The position numbers were made by a program, and so were the translations under genes. The notes beneath the pieces are model-generated. The model was not told the DNA's origin. It searched no databases and saw only the letters and a list, made by a program, of their open reading frames with translations. This document shows positions 29,838 to 41,270 of a stretch of 64,000 nucleotides of DNA, one piece after another. Numbering within the stretch: position 1 is the first letter of the stretch; every line of letters begins with the position of its first letter. Source of the stretch: Salinivibrio sp. ES.052 (GTDB lineage Bacteria; Pseudomonadota; Gammaproteobacteria; Enterobacterales; Vibrionaceae). The stretch spans positions 62,001 to 126,000 of the forward strand of contig NZ_FSRI01000003.1 in the NCBI RefSeq assembly GCF_900141775.1. Reading direction: 5' to 3'.

Positions 29838-31412
29838 TCAGTGCTCGTTTTTCTGCGTCATGCGGAGGTTGATTAACGCCAATGCCCCGACAATCAAGAA
29901 GATCAGTGTTGCGATGGCACTTGCCAAGCCAAAGTCTTGACCACCACTGCCTTCAAAGGCGATGCGATAGGTGTAGCTGACCAGCAAGTCGGTATAACCG
30001 GCCGGCTCCGTGGTGCCAATACGGTTTGGTCCACCTTCTGTTAACAGCATAATCATCACAAAGTTATTGAAGTTAAAGGCAAAAGCAGCAATCAGCAACG
30101 GTGTTAATGGTTTAATCATCATCGGCAGCGTAATACGGGTGAAGTTCTGAATGAAATTCGCGCCGTCAATCGCTGATGCCTCGTAGAGATCATCGGGGAT
30201 CGCTTTAAGCAAGCCCATACAGAGGATCATCATATAAGGGAAACCAAGCCAGGTATTGACAGTTAGCACCATGCTCCGCGCCAAGAACGGGTCAGAGAAC
30301 CAATTCGGACTGATGCCAAACAGGGCTTCCAATACCATGTTGATTTCACCAAAGCTTTGGTTAAACAAACCGCGGAAAATCAGAATCGAAATAAAAGCTG
30401 GCACCGCATAAGGCAGGATCAATAACAAGCGGTAGATCGATTTGCCTTTCAGCTCTTCCCACTGCACCAAGCTCGCCAATATCAAACCGATAAAGAGGGT
30501 AAACACAACGGTGAGTACAGAAAAAACAATCGTCCAAATAAAGATGCCAATAAAGGGCTCTTTAATCCCATCATCGGTCCAGACACGCTCAAAGTTATCG
30601 GTGCCAATTTGCACCACATAGCCAGGCGACACTGTGTCACCGATAAATTCATCTGACGCATTAACAGGTTGGTAATACCCTATCTCATCATTGGGCTTGA
30701 GTGTCTCACCCGTCTTATTATTGATCAGCGTGCGTCCATCCTCCTGCTCACTATACAAAGGCTGAATGGCGGCGAACTTACGTAAACCACTCATGCGAAT
30801 GGTTTGATCACCTGACAGTTGCAAATCTAGATTACCGAGTGCCTCTCGGTTTTGAATCACATCGCGGAGTGACGCTTTTTGTCCCTCAACACTGTCAATC
30901 GGGTTAAGTGATAAGTTTTCATCGGCCAGTGTTGCAAATTCAAATGGCTTGGTGGCATAACGTGTGTTTTCACCCTCCACCACAATACGAACGCCTTGAT
31001 CCGTTTGATACAAAGAGAAAGGATAACTGTCGCCACTTTGAAAGGTTTGCTCTAGCAATACCGACTGGGCACGCTCGAAAGAGAGCTGGTTCTTGGCGCT
31101 ATAGTTAGTTAGTGACAGCCCGACGGTATAAACCAAAGGAAAAATAATGAAGAGGATCATCCCCGCGATACCTGGATAGATATAGCGATGGGCGTATGTT
31201 TTTTTACTGCCAAAAATGTACAGGGCTAGTGCGGTTAATACCACAGTTAACAGGGCAAAGGCGGTTTCACCACGCGAATACATCAAGACGGTGGCATAGC
31301 CATTGATGATGGCCACAGTAGCCAGTAACGCCCACTTTATGAACGCTTTTGTGCTACTGGGCAAAGAAGAGCCTGACGTTGTCATAGCTTGGGAACCTTG
31401 GACTGACTGCAT
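29838..31412 (-). CDS. malF: Maltose ABC transporter permease MalF
   Basis: A 524-residue permease with the eight-helix MalF plan: N-terminal helices, a large periplasmic P2 loop (about residues 110-290) that contacts MalE, and the EAA loop [20 protein letters not shown] near residue 420. Size is close to E. coli MalF (514). The ATG at 31412 is 62 bp after malE, with a GC-rich hairpin in the gap. Confidence 0.97.
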   Translation of the reverse strand: MQSVQGSQAMTTSGSSLPSSTKAFIKWALLATVAIINGYATVLMYSRGETAFALLTVVLTALALYIFGSKKTYAHRYIYPGIAGMILFIIFPLVYTVGLSLTNYSAKNQLSFERAQSVLLEQTFQSGDSYPFSLYQTDQGVRIVVEGENTRYATKPFEFATLADENLSLNPIDSVEGQKASLRDVIQNREALGNLDLQLSGDQTIRMSGLRKFAAIQPLYSEQEDGRTLINNKTGETLKPNDEIGYYQPVNASDEFIGDTVSPGYVVQIGTDNFERVWTDDGIKEPFIGIFIWTIVFSVLTVVFTLFIGLILASLVQWEELKGKSIYRLLLILPYAVPAFISILIFRGLFNQSFGEINMVLEALFGISPNWFSDPFLARSMVLTVNTWLGFPYMMILCMGLLKAIPDDLYEASAIDGANFIQNFTRITLPMMIKPLTPLLIAAFAFNFNNFVMIMLLTEGGPNRIGTTEPAGYTDLLVSYTYRIAFEGSGGQDFGLASAIATLIFLIVGALALINLRMTQKNEH

Positions 31413-31442
31413 AAGGAACGCTACTCACATAGTTTTAAAAAA

Positions 31443-31466
31443 TGCAGGGAGGCAAGCCCCCCTGCA
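31443..31466 (-). other. Hairpin in the malE-malF intercistronic gap
   Basis: TGCAGGG (31443-31449) pairs with CCCTGCA (31460-31466) and no T-run follows on the minus strand. In E. coli a REP hairpin at the same place protects malE mRNA and makes MalE more abundant than MalF. This single hairpin could play the same part, though it is not a REP sequence. Confidence 0.6.
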
Positions 31467-31474
31467 GATAGAGC

Positions 31475-32656
31475 TTATTTGACCATTTGCGTTTCCGCAT
31501 CGTCGAGGGCTTCCTCAACGCTTTGGCGGCCATCGACCACATTGATGATGGCGTTTTTGGCAGCGGCCCAGAACCCATTCATTTGTGGAATGTTTGGCAT
31601 CACTTCGCCATGTTTGGCGTTTTCCATCGTTGCCGCAATGCGCGGATCTTTCGCCAGCTCCGCTTGATAGGCATTCAGTGCCACCGCACCTAAGGGCTTA
31701 TCAGCATTGACCGTCGAAAGGCCTTCTTTAGTCAGCAGGTAGTTTTCAAGGAACTCAACCGCCAGTGCTTTATTTGGTGATGCGGTGCTGATACCGGCAC
31801 TCAACACACCAACAAAGGGTTTAGACGCTTCATCTTGGAAGGTGGGTAAGGTGGTCACACCATAGTTGATACCCGACTTTTCGATGTTGCCCCACGACCA
31901 TGGGCCATTGATGGTCATCGCTGTGTCACCTTGGTTGAAAGAAGACTCAGAAACCGAGTAGTCCATGTCAGATGAAATCACGCCATCTTTGACCATCTGC
32001 TTCATGAAATGTAGCGCGTCATGCACACCTTGATTATTAATGCCTGCATCTTTGACATCATAGCCAGTGGCCGTTTGTTTAAACGCATAACCGCCATCAG
32101 CCGCCATCAGTGGCCAAGTAAAATACGGTTCTTTTAAGTTCCACATGATGGCTGATTTGCCCTGCTCTTTGAGCTTGGCATCCACGGCAACCACGTCTTG
32201 CCACGTTTCTGGTGGGTTGGGCACCAAATCTTTGTTGTAGATAAGGGAAAGTGATTCCACTGCCACTGGATAACCGACGTATTTGCCCTTATATTTCACC
32301 GCATCCCAGGCAAAATCGACCATACCCTCTTTTAAACGATCCGACGGACGTATCTCTGCCAGTAAGCCTGACTCGGCATAGCCACCAAAACGGTCATGCG
32401 CCCAAAAAACAATATCTGGGCCATCGCCCGTTGACGCCGTTTGCGGGAATTTGTCCTGCAAACCATCAGGGTGAACCACGGTGACAGGAATACCTGTATC
32501 TTGCTCAAAGCGGTCACCCACTTCCGCAAGACCGTTATAACCTTTGTCACCGTTAATCCAAATCGTCAGTTGACCTTCTTCGATATTGGCGTTTGCGCCA
32601 AATGAACCCAGTGCAATTAGGGTACCGAGAGCAACAGCGCTAAGTGATTTTTTCAT
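31475..32656 (-). CDS. malE: Periplasmic maltose/maltodextrin-binding protein MalE
   Basis: A 393-residue solute-binding protein with signal peptide [23 protein letters not shown] and mature start [20 protein letters not shown], which parallels E. coli MalE. It captures maltodextrins and delivers them to MalFGK2; in E. coli it also presents maltose to a chemoreceptor. The ATG at 32656 is followed leftward by malF and malG. The divergent malK promoter region with MalT-type boxes lies upstream. Confidence 0.97.
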   Translation of the reverse strand: MKKSLSAVALGTLIALGSFGANANIEEGQLTIWINGDKGYNGLAEVGDRFEQDTGIPVTVVHPDGLQDKFPQTASTGDGPDIVFWAHDRFGGYAESGLLAEIRPSDRLKEGMVDFAWDAVKYKGKYVGYPVAVESLSLIYNKDLVPNPPETWQDVVAVDAKLKEQGKSAIMWNLKEPYFTWPLMAADGGYAFKQTATGYDVKDAGINNQGVHDALHFMKQMVKDGVISSDMDYSVSESSFNQGDTAMTINGPWSWGNIEKSGINYGVTTLPTFQDEASKPFVGVLSAGISTASPNKALAVEFLENYLLTKEGLSTVNADKPLGAVALNAYQAELAKDPRIAATMENAKHGEVMPNIPQMNGFWAAAKNAIINVVDGRQSVEEALDDAETQMVK

Positions 32657-32699
32657 CTTTCTATCCTTCTTCTACTGAGGTGTAGCACGATTCCATCGA

Positions 32700-32988
32700 G
32701 GATGAGCTGTATTTCACGGTCTATCATGGGTAATTCCCGTGCATTCCTCATCATCCTGGCTTCTACGCCCTACGCCTGTGCGAGCGAATTCGTGATCCAT
32801 ATCGCTCGTCGCTAATGATGCGGTTCACAAAAATAAACGGTACGTGATCAACTTCAACTAATTTGCTGGTAATTTTGTGATGTACGCCCTCAAATGAGAT
32901 CAAGGTGAAGATTATCCTCCTCCCCGCCTACTCCCCCCGTAATAATTTTACCCGGGAGGATGTGCCGATTGCACAGATACGCGACACT
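32700..32988. promoter_or_regulatory. malE-malK divergent control region with MalT boxes
   Basis: Within the 500-bp gap 32657-33156, minus-strand GGATGA at 32751-32756 pairs with CATGAT (32723-32728) as a malE -10, centres 28 bp apart. For malK, plus-strand GGAGGA at 32955-32960 (in GGAGGATGTGCC) pairs with GACACT at 32983-32988, again 28 bp. Further boxes are GGATGA on plus at 32700-32705 and two overlapping GGAGGA on minus at 32915-32923. A possible weak CRP site (AATGA-N6-TCACA) lies at 32814-32829. The layout resembles the cooperative MalT/CRP region of E. coli malEp/malKp. Confidence 0.65.
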
Positions 32989-33156
32989 GCCTGTCATCAA
33001 AAAAGCATCGGGTGGAAGTTATCCAATGTGCTTAATCAATGACCAAATAGCGTTCAACAAAAACGATAACGCTCAAAAATGGCCGATATTGAATAACACA
33101 GCCACCTATAATGCGTATTGAGCCGAATTAATGAAAAGCGATTGAGGGCGAGCGAC

Positions 33157-34296
33157 ATGGCAAGTGTCACGTTTAAAAACGTTTGTAAAGCGTATGACAA
33201 CGATGTAATGATTTCAAAAAACGTTGACCTAGAGATTAAAGATAGCGAATTTGTTGTCTTTGTCGGTCCATCTGGTTGCGGTAAATCCACCTTATTGCGC
33301 TGCGTGGCTGGATTAGAAGATATTACCTCAGGCGATCTCTATATTGATGATCAGCGCGTGAATGATATTGAGCCTTCGAAGCGCGGCGTCGGTATGGTAT
33401 TTCAATCTTATGCGTTATACCCCCACCTAAACCTTTACGACAATATGTCGTTTGGCTTAAAACTGGCCAAAACCAATAAAGCAGAAGTCGATAAGCGCGT
33501 CCATCAAGCGGCGGAGATCTTACAACTCGGCCACTTACTCGACAGACAACCCAAGTCTTTGTCCGGGGGACAACGTCAGCGTGTCGCGATTGGCCGCACC
33601 CTGGTGTCTCAACCTCGTGTCTTCCTCCTCGATGAGCCACTTTCCAACCTCGATGCTGGCCTACGCGTACAAATGCGCGCGCAAATCACCAAACTGCAAC
33701 GCCAACTTGGCTGTACCATGATTTACGTCACCCACGATCAGATCGAAGCCATGACCATGGCAGATAAAATCGTGGTACTGGATGAAGGCCGTGTGGCGCA
33801 GGTTGGCAAACCGCTAGAGCTTTATCATTACCCACAAAACCGCTTTGTTGCATCGTTTATCGGCTCACCCAAAATGAATTTTATGAGCGTATTCATAGCA
33901 GATGTTGAGCCGACTCGGGTCAAAGTGCAGCTCAGTGAAGGGGCGAGCTTCTGGATACCGGTCGATGGCAAAACCGTCACCCGCGGTGATCGTATGTCCC
34001 TCGGGATTCGCCCAGAGCATTTAATCGCCGCCAAAGACGGTGATGCCAAAATCGAAGGGGAAGCGACCATCGTTGAGAAGTTGGGCAACGAGACGCAAAT
34101 CTATCTCAACCTTGAAAGCGCAGACGCAGATGTCATCTATCGCCAACTCGATACCGTTGAGATTGAACCTGGTGAGAAGTACGCCATTGGTATTCCAGCC
34201 CATCGCTGCCATTTATTCCACAGCGACGGTCGAGCGTGCAAACGTCTACATCGTGAAAATGGTGTCACCTTCATTGATGAAGAAGATGCTGCGTAA
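33157..34296 (+). CDS. malK: Maltose ABC transporter ATPase MalK
   Basis: A 379-residue ATPase. Walker [10 protein letters not shown] is at residues 37-45, Q-loop FQSYALYPH near 82-90, signature LSGGQ at 135-139, Walker B FLLDE at 156-160, then the C-terminal TOBE-type regulatory domain that in E. coli binds MalT and EIIA-Glc. The ATG at 33157 (MASVTFKNV) has GAGGGCGAG upstream; the longer frame from 33118 is unlikely. It stands alone here, divergent from malEFG, not followed by lamB as in E. coli. Confidence 0.97.
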   Translation: MASVTFKNVCKAYDNDVMISKNVDLEIKDSEFVVFVGPSGCGKSTLLRCVAGLEDITSGDLYIDDQRVNDIEPSKRGVGMVFQSYALYPHLNLYDNMSFGLKLAKTNKAEVDKRVHQAAEILQLGHLLDRQPKSLSGGQRQRVAIGRTLVSQPRVFLLDEPLSNLDAGLRVQMRAQITKLQRQLGCTMIYVTHDQIEAMTMADKIVVLDEGRVAQVGKPLELYHYPQNRFVASFIGSPKMNFMSVFIADVEPTRVKVQLSEGASFWIPVDGKTVTRGDRMSLGIRPEHLIAAKDGDAKIEGEATIVEKLGNETQIYLNLESADADVIYRQLDTVEIEPGEKYAIGIPAHRCHLFHSDGRACKRLHRENGVTFIDEEDAA

Positions 34297-34320
34297 CACC
34301 ACTTCGAAAAAGACAACGAC

Positions 34321-34346
34321 TAGGCCGCATTCGCGGCCTTTTTTTG
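34321..34346 (+). terminator. Terminator after malK
   Basis: AGGCCGC / GCGGCCT with a 4-base loop is followed directly by seven T, 25 bp past the malK stop: a classical rho-independent terminator. Confidence 0.9.
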
Positions 34347-34388
34347 TTGCTTCAATCTCAGGGAAAAGGAGATATTGAGCACGATGCC

Positions 34389-34430
34389 AAAAACAAACGC
34401 GCCAAGGGTTAACTTGGCGCGTTTGTTTTT
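34389..34430. terminator. Bidirectional terminator between malK and glgB
   Basis: A perfect 18-bp stem (34389-34406 with 34413-34430, core GCGCCAAG / CTTGGCGC) has A5 on the left and T5 on the right. It lies 39 bp past the glgB stop on the minus strand and behind malK on the plus strand. Confidence 0.9.
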
Positions 34431-34468
34431 GTGGCGTTTTGTTTGTGGCGTCGAGTCGACTATGTTTT

Positions 34469-36394
34469 TCACCCTTGCCAGCGATAAAACACGGTGGCTA
34501 ATGGGGGGAGATTGAGTGTCAACGAATGGGGTTGATCGTGTACCGCGCTTTTATCGGTGCTAAGCACTGTGTAAACCGGATAGCCACTGCCCCAAAATGC
34601 CTCATCATCGGCGTTTAATACCAGTTGGTAGTCGCCACTCATCGGCACACCCAGCTGAAAACCATCCCGGGGGACAGGGGTGAAGTTACTCACCACCAGC
34701 ATCCGCGAGCCGTCATCGCCAAGCCGCTCATGGGCTATCACGCTAATATCTGCAGCGTCTTTTAATCGCCACTCAAATCCTGCCGGATCGCAGTCGAGGC
34801 GATGCAGCGCCGGCGTTGAGACATACAGGTGGTTCAGCGCTTTCACCCATGCTTGGATACCTTGATGGCGGCCGTATTGCAGCCAATGCCATTCAAGCTG
34901 GCTGTCATGGTTCCACTCTGCGGTCTGGCCCATCTCCGTGCCCATAAAATTGAGTTTTTTCCCCGGCTGGCCATACATGTAGCCCAAATAGGCACGTAAG
35001 TTCGCCGTTTGCTGCCACTCGTCACCGGGCATTTTACCGATCAACGAGCCTTTCCCATACACCACCTCATCATGAGACAGAGGCAGTACATAGTTCTCGC
35101 CAAACGCATAAACCAATGGAAACGTCAGCGTGTCGTGGTGATAGCATCGATACACCGGCTCTTCACGGATATAACGTAAACTGTCATTCATCCAACCCAT
35201 GTTCCATTTAAACCCGAAACCCAGGCCTCCCGCATAAATTGGCGCAGAGACGCTGGGAAACGTGGTGGATTCTTCGGCAATCGTCATCGCATTGGGAAAA
35301 TAGTGATAAACAGACTCGTTCATCCATTTTAACGTGGCAATGGCATCGTAATTCTCATTGCCGCCATCTACGTTGGGCAGCCACTGATCCGGCTCACGCG
35401 AGTAATCGAGATAAAGCATCGACGCGACGGCATCGACACGCAGGCCATCGATGTGAAACTGATCGAGCCAATACAGCGCATTATTCACCAAAAAGCGGCG
35501 CACATGATCTTTACTCATATCGTAGAGATGACAATGCCAATCGTTGTGCCAACCACGCCGTGGATCGGGGTCATGATATAAGGGCGTACCATCGAAATAG
35601 GCCAGACCATGATCGTCAGTAGGGAAATGCCCCGGCACCCAGTCGAGAATGACGCCAATGCCCGCTTGGTGGCAACAATCCACCAAGTACTTAAAATCAT
35701 CTGGCGAGCCATAGCGGCTCGTCGGCGCGAAAAGCCCCACTGGCTGATAGCCCCAAGAACCATAAAAAGGATGCTCACTGACTGGCATCAGCTCTACATG
35801 GGTATAACCCATTTCCACCAAGTAAGGGACTAAACGGTTAGCAAGCTCACGATAGCCCAGACACTGACCCGATGCATCTCGCTGCCACGAACCAAGGTGA
35901 AGCTCATAAAAAGAGAGCGCTTGCGTATGTTTTTCAGTCACGGGGCGGTCTTGCCACTGCTGATCGTGCCATTGATAAGCATGTTGATCATAGGTCAGAG
36001 AAGCAAATGACGGGTATTGCTCAGCATACGCACCATAAGGATCGGCTTTGTGCGGTAAACATTGTCCATCGGGACCCGTTAACGCATATTTGTAGCGTTG
36101 ATTGAGGCCAAGATGAGCGACAAACCCCACCCAAAATCCATCTTCGATGGCAATAAGGCTTCCAGCCTCTGCCTGCCATTGGTTCCAATCGCCAATCACA
36201 CTCACCGATTGCGCGTGCGGCGCAAAAACCACAAACCGAACACCTTCCGTCGGTTTTCCTTCGACAGGGAGGGCAAGAAGGTGAGCGCCCATATACTGGT
36301 GTGCGGTTCTGGGATGATGTAAAGCGGCCATATCAAGCGCATAGTGATCAGGCTGAACGGACTGCGGTGTTATCCATGTTGATGAATTTGGCAC
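34469..36394 (-). CDS. glgB: 1,4-alpha-glucan branching enzyme GlgB
   Basis: A 641-residue GH13 branching enzyme that makes alpha-1,6 links in glycogen. CBM48 occupies about residues 36-125. The barrel has catalytic Asp321 (GLRVDAV), Glu374 (TIAEE) and Asp442 ([14 protein letters not shown]). It is shorter than E. coli GlgB (about 730) because it lacks the extra N-terminal N1 domain; a short form of this kind is known. The start is GTG at 36394 with AAGGAG six bases upstream, which supports it. It follows malQ across a hairpin terminator, so it may be partly uncoupled from malPQ. Confidence 0.95.
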   Translation of the reverse strand: MPNSSTWITPQSVQPDHYALDMAALHHPRTAHQYMGAHLLALPVEGKPTEGVRFVVFAPHAQSVSVIGDWNQWQAEAGSLIAIEDGFWVGFVAHLGLNQRYKYALTGPDGQCLPHKADPYGAYAEQYPSFASLTYDQHAYQWHDQQWQDRPVTEKHTQALSFYELHLGSWQRDASGQCLGYRELANRLVPYLVEMGYTHVELMPVSEHPFYGSWGYQPVGLFAPTSRYGSPDDFKYLVDCCHQAGIGVILDWVPGHFPTDDHGLAYFDGTPLYHDPDPRRGWHNDWHCHLYDMSKDHVRRFLVNNALYWLDQFHIDGLRVDAVASMLYLDYSREPDQWLPNVDGGNENYDAIATLKWMNESVYHYFPNAMTIAEESTTFPSVSAPIYAGGLGFGFKWNMGWMNDSLRYIREEPVYRCYHHDTLTFPLVYAFGENYVLPLSHDEVVYGKGSLIGKMPGDEWQQTANLRAYLGYMYGQPGKKLNFMGTEMGQTAEWNHDSQLEWHWLQYGRHQGIQAWVKALNHLYVSTPALHRLDCDPAGFEWRLKDAADISVIAHERLGDDGSRMLVVSNFTPVPRDGFQLGVPMSGDYQLVLNADDEAFWGSGYPVYTVLSTDKSAVHDQPHSLTLNLPPLATVFYRWQG

Positions 36395-36408
36395 GGGACG
36401 CTCCTTAT

Positions 36409-36458
36409 AAAAAACGCCCCATCCTATGTGTGTTGACTGGCACTAAGGATAGAGCGTT
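36409..36458 (-). terminator. Terminator between malQ and glgB
   Basis: On the minus strand a 12-pair stem with three G-U pairs (36447-36458 with 36413-36424) encloses a 22-base loop and is followed by a run of about six T. It lies 18 bp past the malQ stop and 15 bp before the glgB start region, so it may be an attenuator allowing some read-through. Confidence 0.6.
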
Positions 36459-36475
36459 AAAGTATGGTGAGTAGG

Positions 36476-38662
36476 TTAAACAGTCTGGCGACTCGCTTGC
36501 ATGCGCACCCGAGATAAGTCTCTGGCAAGTTGATTCAACTCTTCACGACTAAAGAGCGTTTCCAAACTGGCCGAAAGTTTACGCCGCCAGTTGGGGTATT
36601 CGTCTACCGTACCGGGGATATTGACGGGTTTGTCCATCTCTAACCAGTCTTCCAACTGGACGCTTAATAGCGCCGATTTGCCGGCGGAAACATGCAATTG
36701 CAACGCGCGGCACAAGTGGCCATCCATCGGCACATAGCGCGCATCATCTCCAACCCCATCCGGTAGCATGCCATGCCAGCGCACACTGTCTAAAATGCCC
36801 TGCTTGGCTTTCAAACGATCATCAAATAATTGTTGAAGTTGCGCTTCATCTGGGTATAAGCCGAGCTCTTGACCCAGTTTTAAATCGTCGCAATGCCAAA
36901 AGCCACGAATGGTTGGCATATCATGGGTGGAAAGCGTCGCCATCGCCTGCTCGGTATAATGCGCCGGAGAAATAAAGCCACCGTCCTCTTCTGATGTTTC
37001 AAAGAAAAACACCTTGTACGAGTGCACTCCCGCTTCCGCAAGCAACGCACCAATTTCGTCAGGAACCGTCCCCAAGTCCTCACCAATCACACTGCATTGA
37101 TGACGGTGCGACTCAAGCGCTAAAATCGCGAGCATGTCTTTAACGGGATAGTACAAGTAAGCGCCCTCGGTGGCATTTTTCCCTTTAGGGATCCACCATA
37201 AGCGCAGCAAGCCCAGCACATGATCGATACGCAAAGCACCGCAATGACGCATGTTGGCCCGCAACAACTCAACGTAGGCATGATAGCCAGTGTGTTTCAG
37301 TGCTTGCGGATCAAATGGCGGTAAGCCCCAGTTTTGCCCCCGAGGTCCCAACACATCCGGCGGCGCACCAATACTGGCATCCAGTACTAAGGGCGAGTTG
37401 TCCGACCAGGTTTCGCTTCCCGCATCAGACACGCCAACGGCGAGATCACGGTACAAGCCCAGCGACATCCCCTGCTCTTCAGCAATGGCTTGTACCTCTT
37501 CCATTTGACCTTCGGCAATCCACTGTAAATACATGTACAGTTGAATGTCGTCGCTGTGCTGCTCGATAAATGTTTGCGTCGCCGCGTTCTCATAGCGACG
37601 ATATTTTTCAGGGAAAACGGGCCAGCCCCAAGTATGAGGGTCTTCCACGCGTAAATGTTGATGCAAGGCATCAAAGGTAGCTTGCTGTTTTAAGCTCTCT
37701 CCGCCTTTTTCAATAAAGTCTAAAAACGCACGACCACGTCGTGTCTGTTGCAGCAGCTCGCGTTGCTTAAATTCTTGAAATAACAAAGGCAGCACGGTCA
37801 TCTTTAAGGCGGCGACTTCGCTATAATCCACCCAGTGCGTGTCGCGCACTGCTTGCAGGCGACGCTGAAACTCGGCACTGCCCACTAATTGCTGCGCATG
37901 GGCACTCAAACAAAACTCACGAACGTTGCTTACATCAATGTACAAAAGATTAAGCCAGCGCCGGGAGGACGGGCTATAGGGGCTCGCAGCTTCTGGATTA
38001 GCAGGAAACAACGCATGAATGGGGTTAAGGCCAACAAAGTCCGCGCCGCGCGAGGCGAGCTCACTGACCAATTGCTTTAGGTCGCCAAAATCACCGATCC
38101 CCCAGTTATGCGGGGTACGGAGTGTATAGAGCTGAATACTCGGCCCCCACATTTTTTTGTGCGCATCCAGTTCCGGTTGTTTATAGCACTGAGTAGGCGC
38201 CATGATGAGCGTCATCTGATAGGGCGATTTGCGGCGCTTTCGGTTCACAAAGAGACGGTGGTAGCCCCACGGTAAAGCGCACGGTAGGCTAAACACTAAT
38301 GGGCCGCCATTACTGCGCTCATCGCGAACGATTTGTGACTGTAAGTAACCCTCAAAGCATTCGCCCTGTTCGGTTTCCAAACGCCAACTAAAATCACTTT
38401 CTCGCGCACTGGTCCCTAAATGAAGCGCAATTTCGACTGGCTCATTCTCCTGTACCACTTGCACTGGCGCGAGCACATCCGCTTTATGTTTCTTCGCCGC
38501 CGATGCCAATAACGCCTCGTCATTTCGTGTGTCATAGCCAAGTGACGTTAGTAAGTCATGTAAGGTACTGTCCGGCACGGCCGCTTCTGACCCCCATGCA
38601 CTGATATAGCGATCAGCGAGGTTGGCCATTTGTGCGACTGTCTTCAATGCAGATTCTTTCAT
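36476..38662 (-). CDS. malQ: 4-alpha-glucanotransferase MalQ (amylomaltase)
   Basis: A 728-residue GH77 enzyme that shuffles maltodextrin units, producing glucose and longer chains for MalP. An N-terminal extension (about 1-150) like that of enterobacterial MalQ precedes the barrel. The nucleophile is Asp480 in ALRIDHV; the acid lies in VIGEDLGTVP and the third carboxylate in STHDMPTIRG. The ATG at 38662 has a GGAG-type site just upstream. It follows malP by 116 bp; that gap contains an imperfect 8-bp hairpin (about 38726-38747) but no clear terminator, so malPQ is probably one transcript. Confidence 0.96.
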   Translation of the reverse strand: MKESALKTVAQMANLADRYISAWGSEAAVPDSTLHDLLTSLGYDTRNDEALLASAAKKHKADVLAPVQVVQENEPVEIALHLGTSARESDFSWRLETEQGECFEGYLQSQIVRDERSNGGPLVFSLPCALPWGYHRLFVNRKRRKSPYQMTLIMAPTQCYKQPELDAHKKMWGPSIQLYTLRTPHNWGIGDFGDLKQLVSELASRGADFVGLNPIHALFPANPEAASPYSPSSRRWLNLLYIDVSNVREFCLSAHAQQLVGSAEFQRRLQAVRDTHWVDYSEVAALKMTVLPLLFQEFKQRELLQQTRRGRAFLDFIEKGGESLKQQATFDALHQHLRVEDPHTWGWPVFPEKYRRYENAATQTFIEQHSDDIQLYMYLQWIAEGQMEEVQAIAEEQGMSLGLYRDLAVGVSDAGSETWSDNSPLVLDASIGAPPDVLGPRGQNWGLPPFDPQALKHTGYHAYVELLRANMRHCGALRIDHVLGLLRLWWIPKGKNATEGAYLYYPVKDMLAILALESHRHQCSVIGEDLGTVPDEIGALLAEAGVHSYKVFFFETSEEDGGFISPAHYTEQAMATLSTHDMPTIRGFWHCDDLKLGQELGLYPDEAQLQQLFDDRLKAKQGILDSVRWHGMLPDGVGDDARYVPMDGHLCRALQLHVSAGKSALLSVQLEDWLEMDKPVNIPGTVDEYPNWRRKLSASLETLFSREELNQLARDLSRVRMQASRQTV

Positions 38663-38778
38663 CGCTTTCTCCGAGGGGTCTGCCCCCTTCTTTTATTGGG
38701 CAATATTGTTGTCATTATTGTTAGATGGCAAGGCTCATTCCCTGCCACCTATGAGGTTGTTAACCCATTATTTTGCAA

Positions 38779-41229
38779 TTAGCGCTTAATCGCTTCTAAC
38801 TGCCAAATATTATTAACATAATCACGAATCGAGCGGTCTGAGCTAAATTTGCCCACTAACGCGGTATTCAAAATCGCTTTGCGTGCCCACTGAGACGCGT
38901 CACGGTAATCACGGTCAATGTCATTGTGTGCGCGCACATAATCCGCGAAGTCAGCCAAACACAGGTACGGGTCACCGCTACCCATGACACTGTCAAAGAC
39001 AGGACGCAACGCCCCAGGCTGACCTGGCGTAAACGTCTCATCCAACAGACTATCCAAAGCGGCCTTCAATAGAGGCTGGCTGTGATAGACCGCTTCAGGC
39101 TGATAGCCTTTTTTGCGCAACGCCGTGACCCCATCGACATCAAGACCAAAGATATAGATGTTGTCGTCACCCACTTCTTCACGGATTTCCACGTTCGCGC
39201 CATCCATGGTGCCAATGGTGAGCGCGCCGTTGAGTGCCATTTTCATGTTACCCGTGCCAGACGCTTCTTTACCGGCCATAGAAATCTGCTCAGACACATC
39301 GGCAGCAGGAATAATGATTTCCGCCATACTGACACGATAATCAGGAATAAATACCACTTTGAGCTTGTCACCGACCCGTGGATCACTATTAATGGTTTCA
39401 GCCACCTTATTAATCGCATAGATGATCGATTTTGCTAATTCATAGCCAGGTGCCGCTTTCGCAGCAAAAAAGACCACACGCGGCGCCATATCGAAATTCG
39501 GCTCATTGATGAGGCGCTGGTACAGTGAAATGACGTGTAATAGATTAAGGTGCTGGCGCTTATATTCATGCAAGCGTTTAATTTGTACATCAAAAATCGC
39601 ATCGGTATTTAGGGTGATATCGAGGTGCTCTTTGACCCATCCCGCCAAACGCTGCTTGTTGCGCTTTTTGACATCCATAAATGTCTTTTGAAACGCAGTG
39701 TCATCCGCGTATTGTGCAATCTGCTCGAGTTGCTCCAATTGCGCTGGCCACTGCTCACCGATTTTCTCACTGATCAAGTGGGACAAATCAGGATTACAGA
39801 ACTTCAACCAACGACGCGGTGTGATGCCATTGGTCACATTTTGAATGCGGCCTGGGTATAGCGCGTCAAATTCTGGGAATAAATCACGCTTAACCAACTG
39901 AGAATGCAAGGCGGCAACGCCATTCACCGCATAAGAGCCAACGACACATAAATTAGCCATGCGCACCATGCGCTCACCTTTATCGTCAATCACTGACAAC
40001 ACCTGCTTTTTGGCCACTTCGCCCGGCCACTTCGCTTCTACCTCTTGCATGAAGCGATGGTTGATCTCAAAAATGATCTCCATATGACGCGGCAGCAAAC
40101 TGGCAATCAACGCCTCACTCCAGGTTTCCAGCGCTTCCGGCAGTAAGGTGTGGTTGGTGTAAGCAAAGGTACGACTGGCGATGGACCAAGCCTCATCCCA
40201 GCCCAGACGATAATCATCCAGCAATACGCGCATCAGCTCAGGAATAGCGATGGTGGGGTGAGTATCGTTCAACTGAATGGTTTCGTAGTCTGGCAATGCG
40301 GCCAATGCATGCCCTGCCTCTAGATGACGACGGAGAATGTCTGCTACAGAAGCTGCACTGTGGAAATACTGCTGCATTAAGCGCAATGTTTTACCCGCAT
40401 CGTGGTTATCGTTGGGGTACAAGACTTTGGTCAAATTCCCTGCATCGATGGCGGATTGCTGAGCCTGGGTATAGTCACCGTCATTAAAGGCATCCAGCGC
40501 GAACGGCGTTAACGCCCGTCCTTCCCACAGGCGCAATGGGTACACAGTATTGCTTTGATAGCCAACAATCGGCAGATCCCAAGGCATGGCTTGAATTTTC
40601 ATGCCCGGCACCCACTGACGATACGTGTGTCCTGAGTCTTCTATCACCTCTACATGGCCATAAAAGCCAATCGTTTGGGCAAGGTCAGGACGCACCACTT
40701 CCCATGGGTAGCCTTCAGGCTCACGCCAGGCATCAGGCGCCTCTTGCTGCGCCCCTTCATCAAACGACTGGCGGAAAAGCCCATATTCATAATGTAAGCC
40801 GTAACCTACCGCGGGATACTGTTGTGCCGCTAATGAATCCATAAAACAGGCGGCGAGACGCCCCAAACCACCATTGCCCAGAGATGGGTCACGCTCTTGT
40901 TCGAGTAAATCCGTTAACCCGAGGCCAAGTTCACTCACGGCATCGGCAATCGCATCGTACAAGCCCATGCTAATTAAATTGTTCCCGGTTAACCGACCAA
41001 TCAAAAACTCGAGGGATAAATAGTTAACACTTTTAGCTTGTTTAATTGTTTGGTCGTTTTCAGTGGCCACCAAGTCACTCGTCGTGTGTTCGGCCAATGC
41101 ACGACCCAATGCGAGGTACCAGTCGCGTAACTGCGCGGTATCGGGTGCGTGACCTAGCTGGGTTAAATGCTGGACCATACTGATTTTAAACGCACTTTTA
41201 TCAAACGCATGTTGCTGTTTTGGTGTCAT
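38779..41229 (-). CDS. malP: Maltodextrin phosphorylase MalP
   Basis: An 816-residue glycogen phosphorylase family enzyme that releases glucose-1-phosphate from maltodextrins. The pyridoxal-phosphate lysine is in GTGNMKMALNGALTIGTMDG. The nucleotide-proximal glycine loop (SLGNGGLGRLAACF) is intact. Length is close to E. coli MalP (797). It is the first gene of the minus-strand malP-malQ(-glgB) unit, divergent from malT as in E. coli, and has MalT-type boxes about 70 bp upstream of its ATG. Confidence 0.97.
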   Translation of the reverse strand: MTPKQQHAFDKSAFKISMVQHLTQLGHAPDTAQLRDWYLALGRALAEHTTSDLVATENDQTIKQAKSVNYLSLEFLIGRLTGNNLISMGLYDAIADAVSELGLGLTDLLEQERDPSLGNGGLGRLAACFMDSLAAQQYPAVGYGLHYEYGLFRQSFDEGAQQEAPDAWREPEGYPWEVVRPDLAQTIGFYGHVEVIEDSGHTYRQWVPGMKIQAMPWDLPIVGYQSNTVYPLRLWEGRALTPFALDAFNDGDYTQAQQSAIDAGNLTKVLYPNDNHDAGKTLRLMQQYFHSAASVADILRRHLEAGHALAALPDYETIQLNDTHPTIAIPELMRVLLDDYRLGWDEAWSIASRTFAYTNHTLLPEALETWSEALIASLLPRHMEIIFEINHRFMQEVEAKWPGEVAKKQVLSVIDDKGERMVRMANLCVVGSYAVNGVAALHSQLVKRDLFPEFDALYPGRIQNVTNGITPRRWLKFCNPDLSHLISEKIGEQWPAQLEQLEQIAQYADDTAFQKTFMDVKKRNKQRLAGWVKEHLDITLNTDAIFDVQIKRLHEYKRQHLNLLHVISLYQRLINEPNFDMAPRVVFFAAKAAPGYELAKSIIYAINKVAETINSDPRVGDKLKVVFIPDYRVSMAEIIIPAADVSEQISMAGKEASGTGNMKMALNGALTIGTMDGANVEIREEVGDDNIYIFGLDVDGVTALRKKGYQPEAVYHSQPLLKAALDSLLDETFTPGQPGALRPVFDSVMGSGDPYLCLADFADYVRAHNDIDRDYRDASQWARKAILNTALVGKFSSDRSIRDYVNNIWQLEAIKR

Positions 41230-41270
41230 GTCGTAACTCTCGATAATGGAATGAAACCTGATGGTTATTC

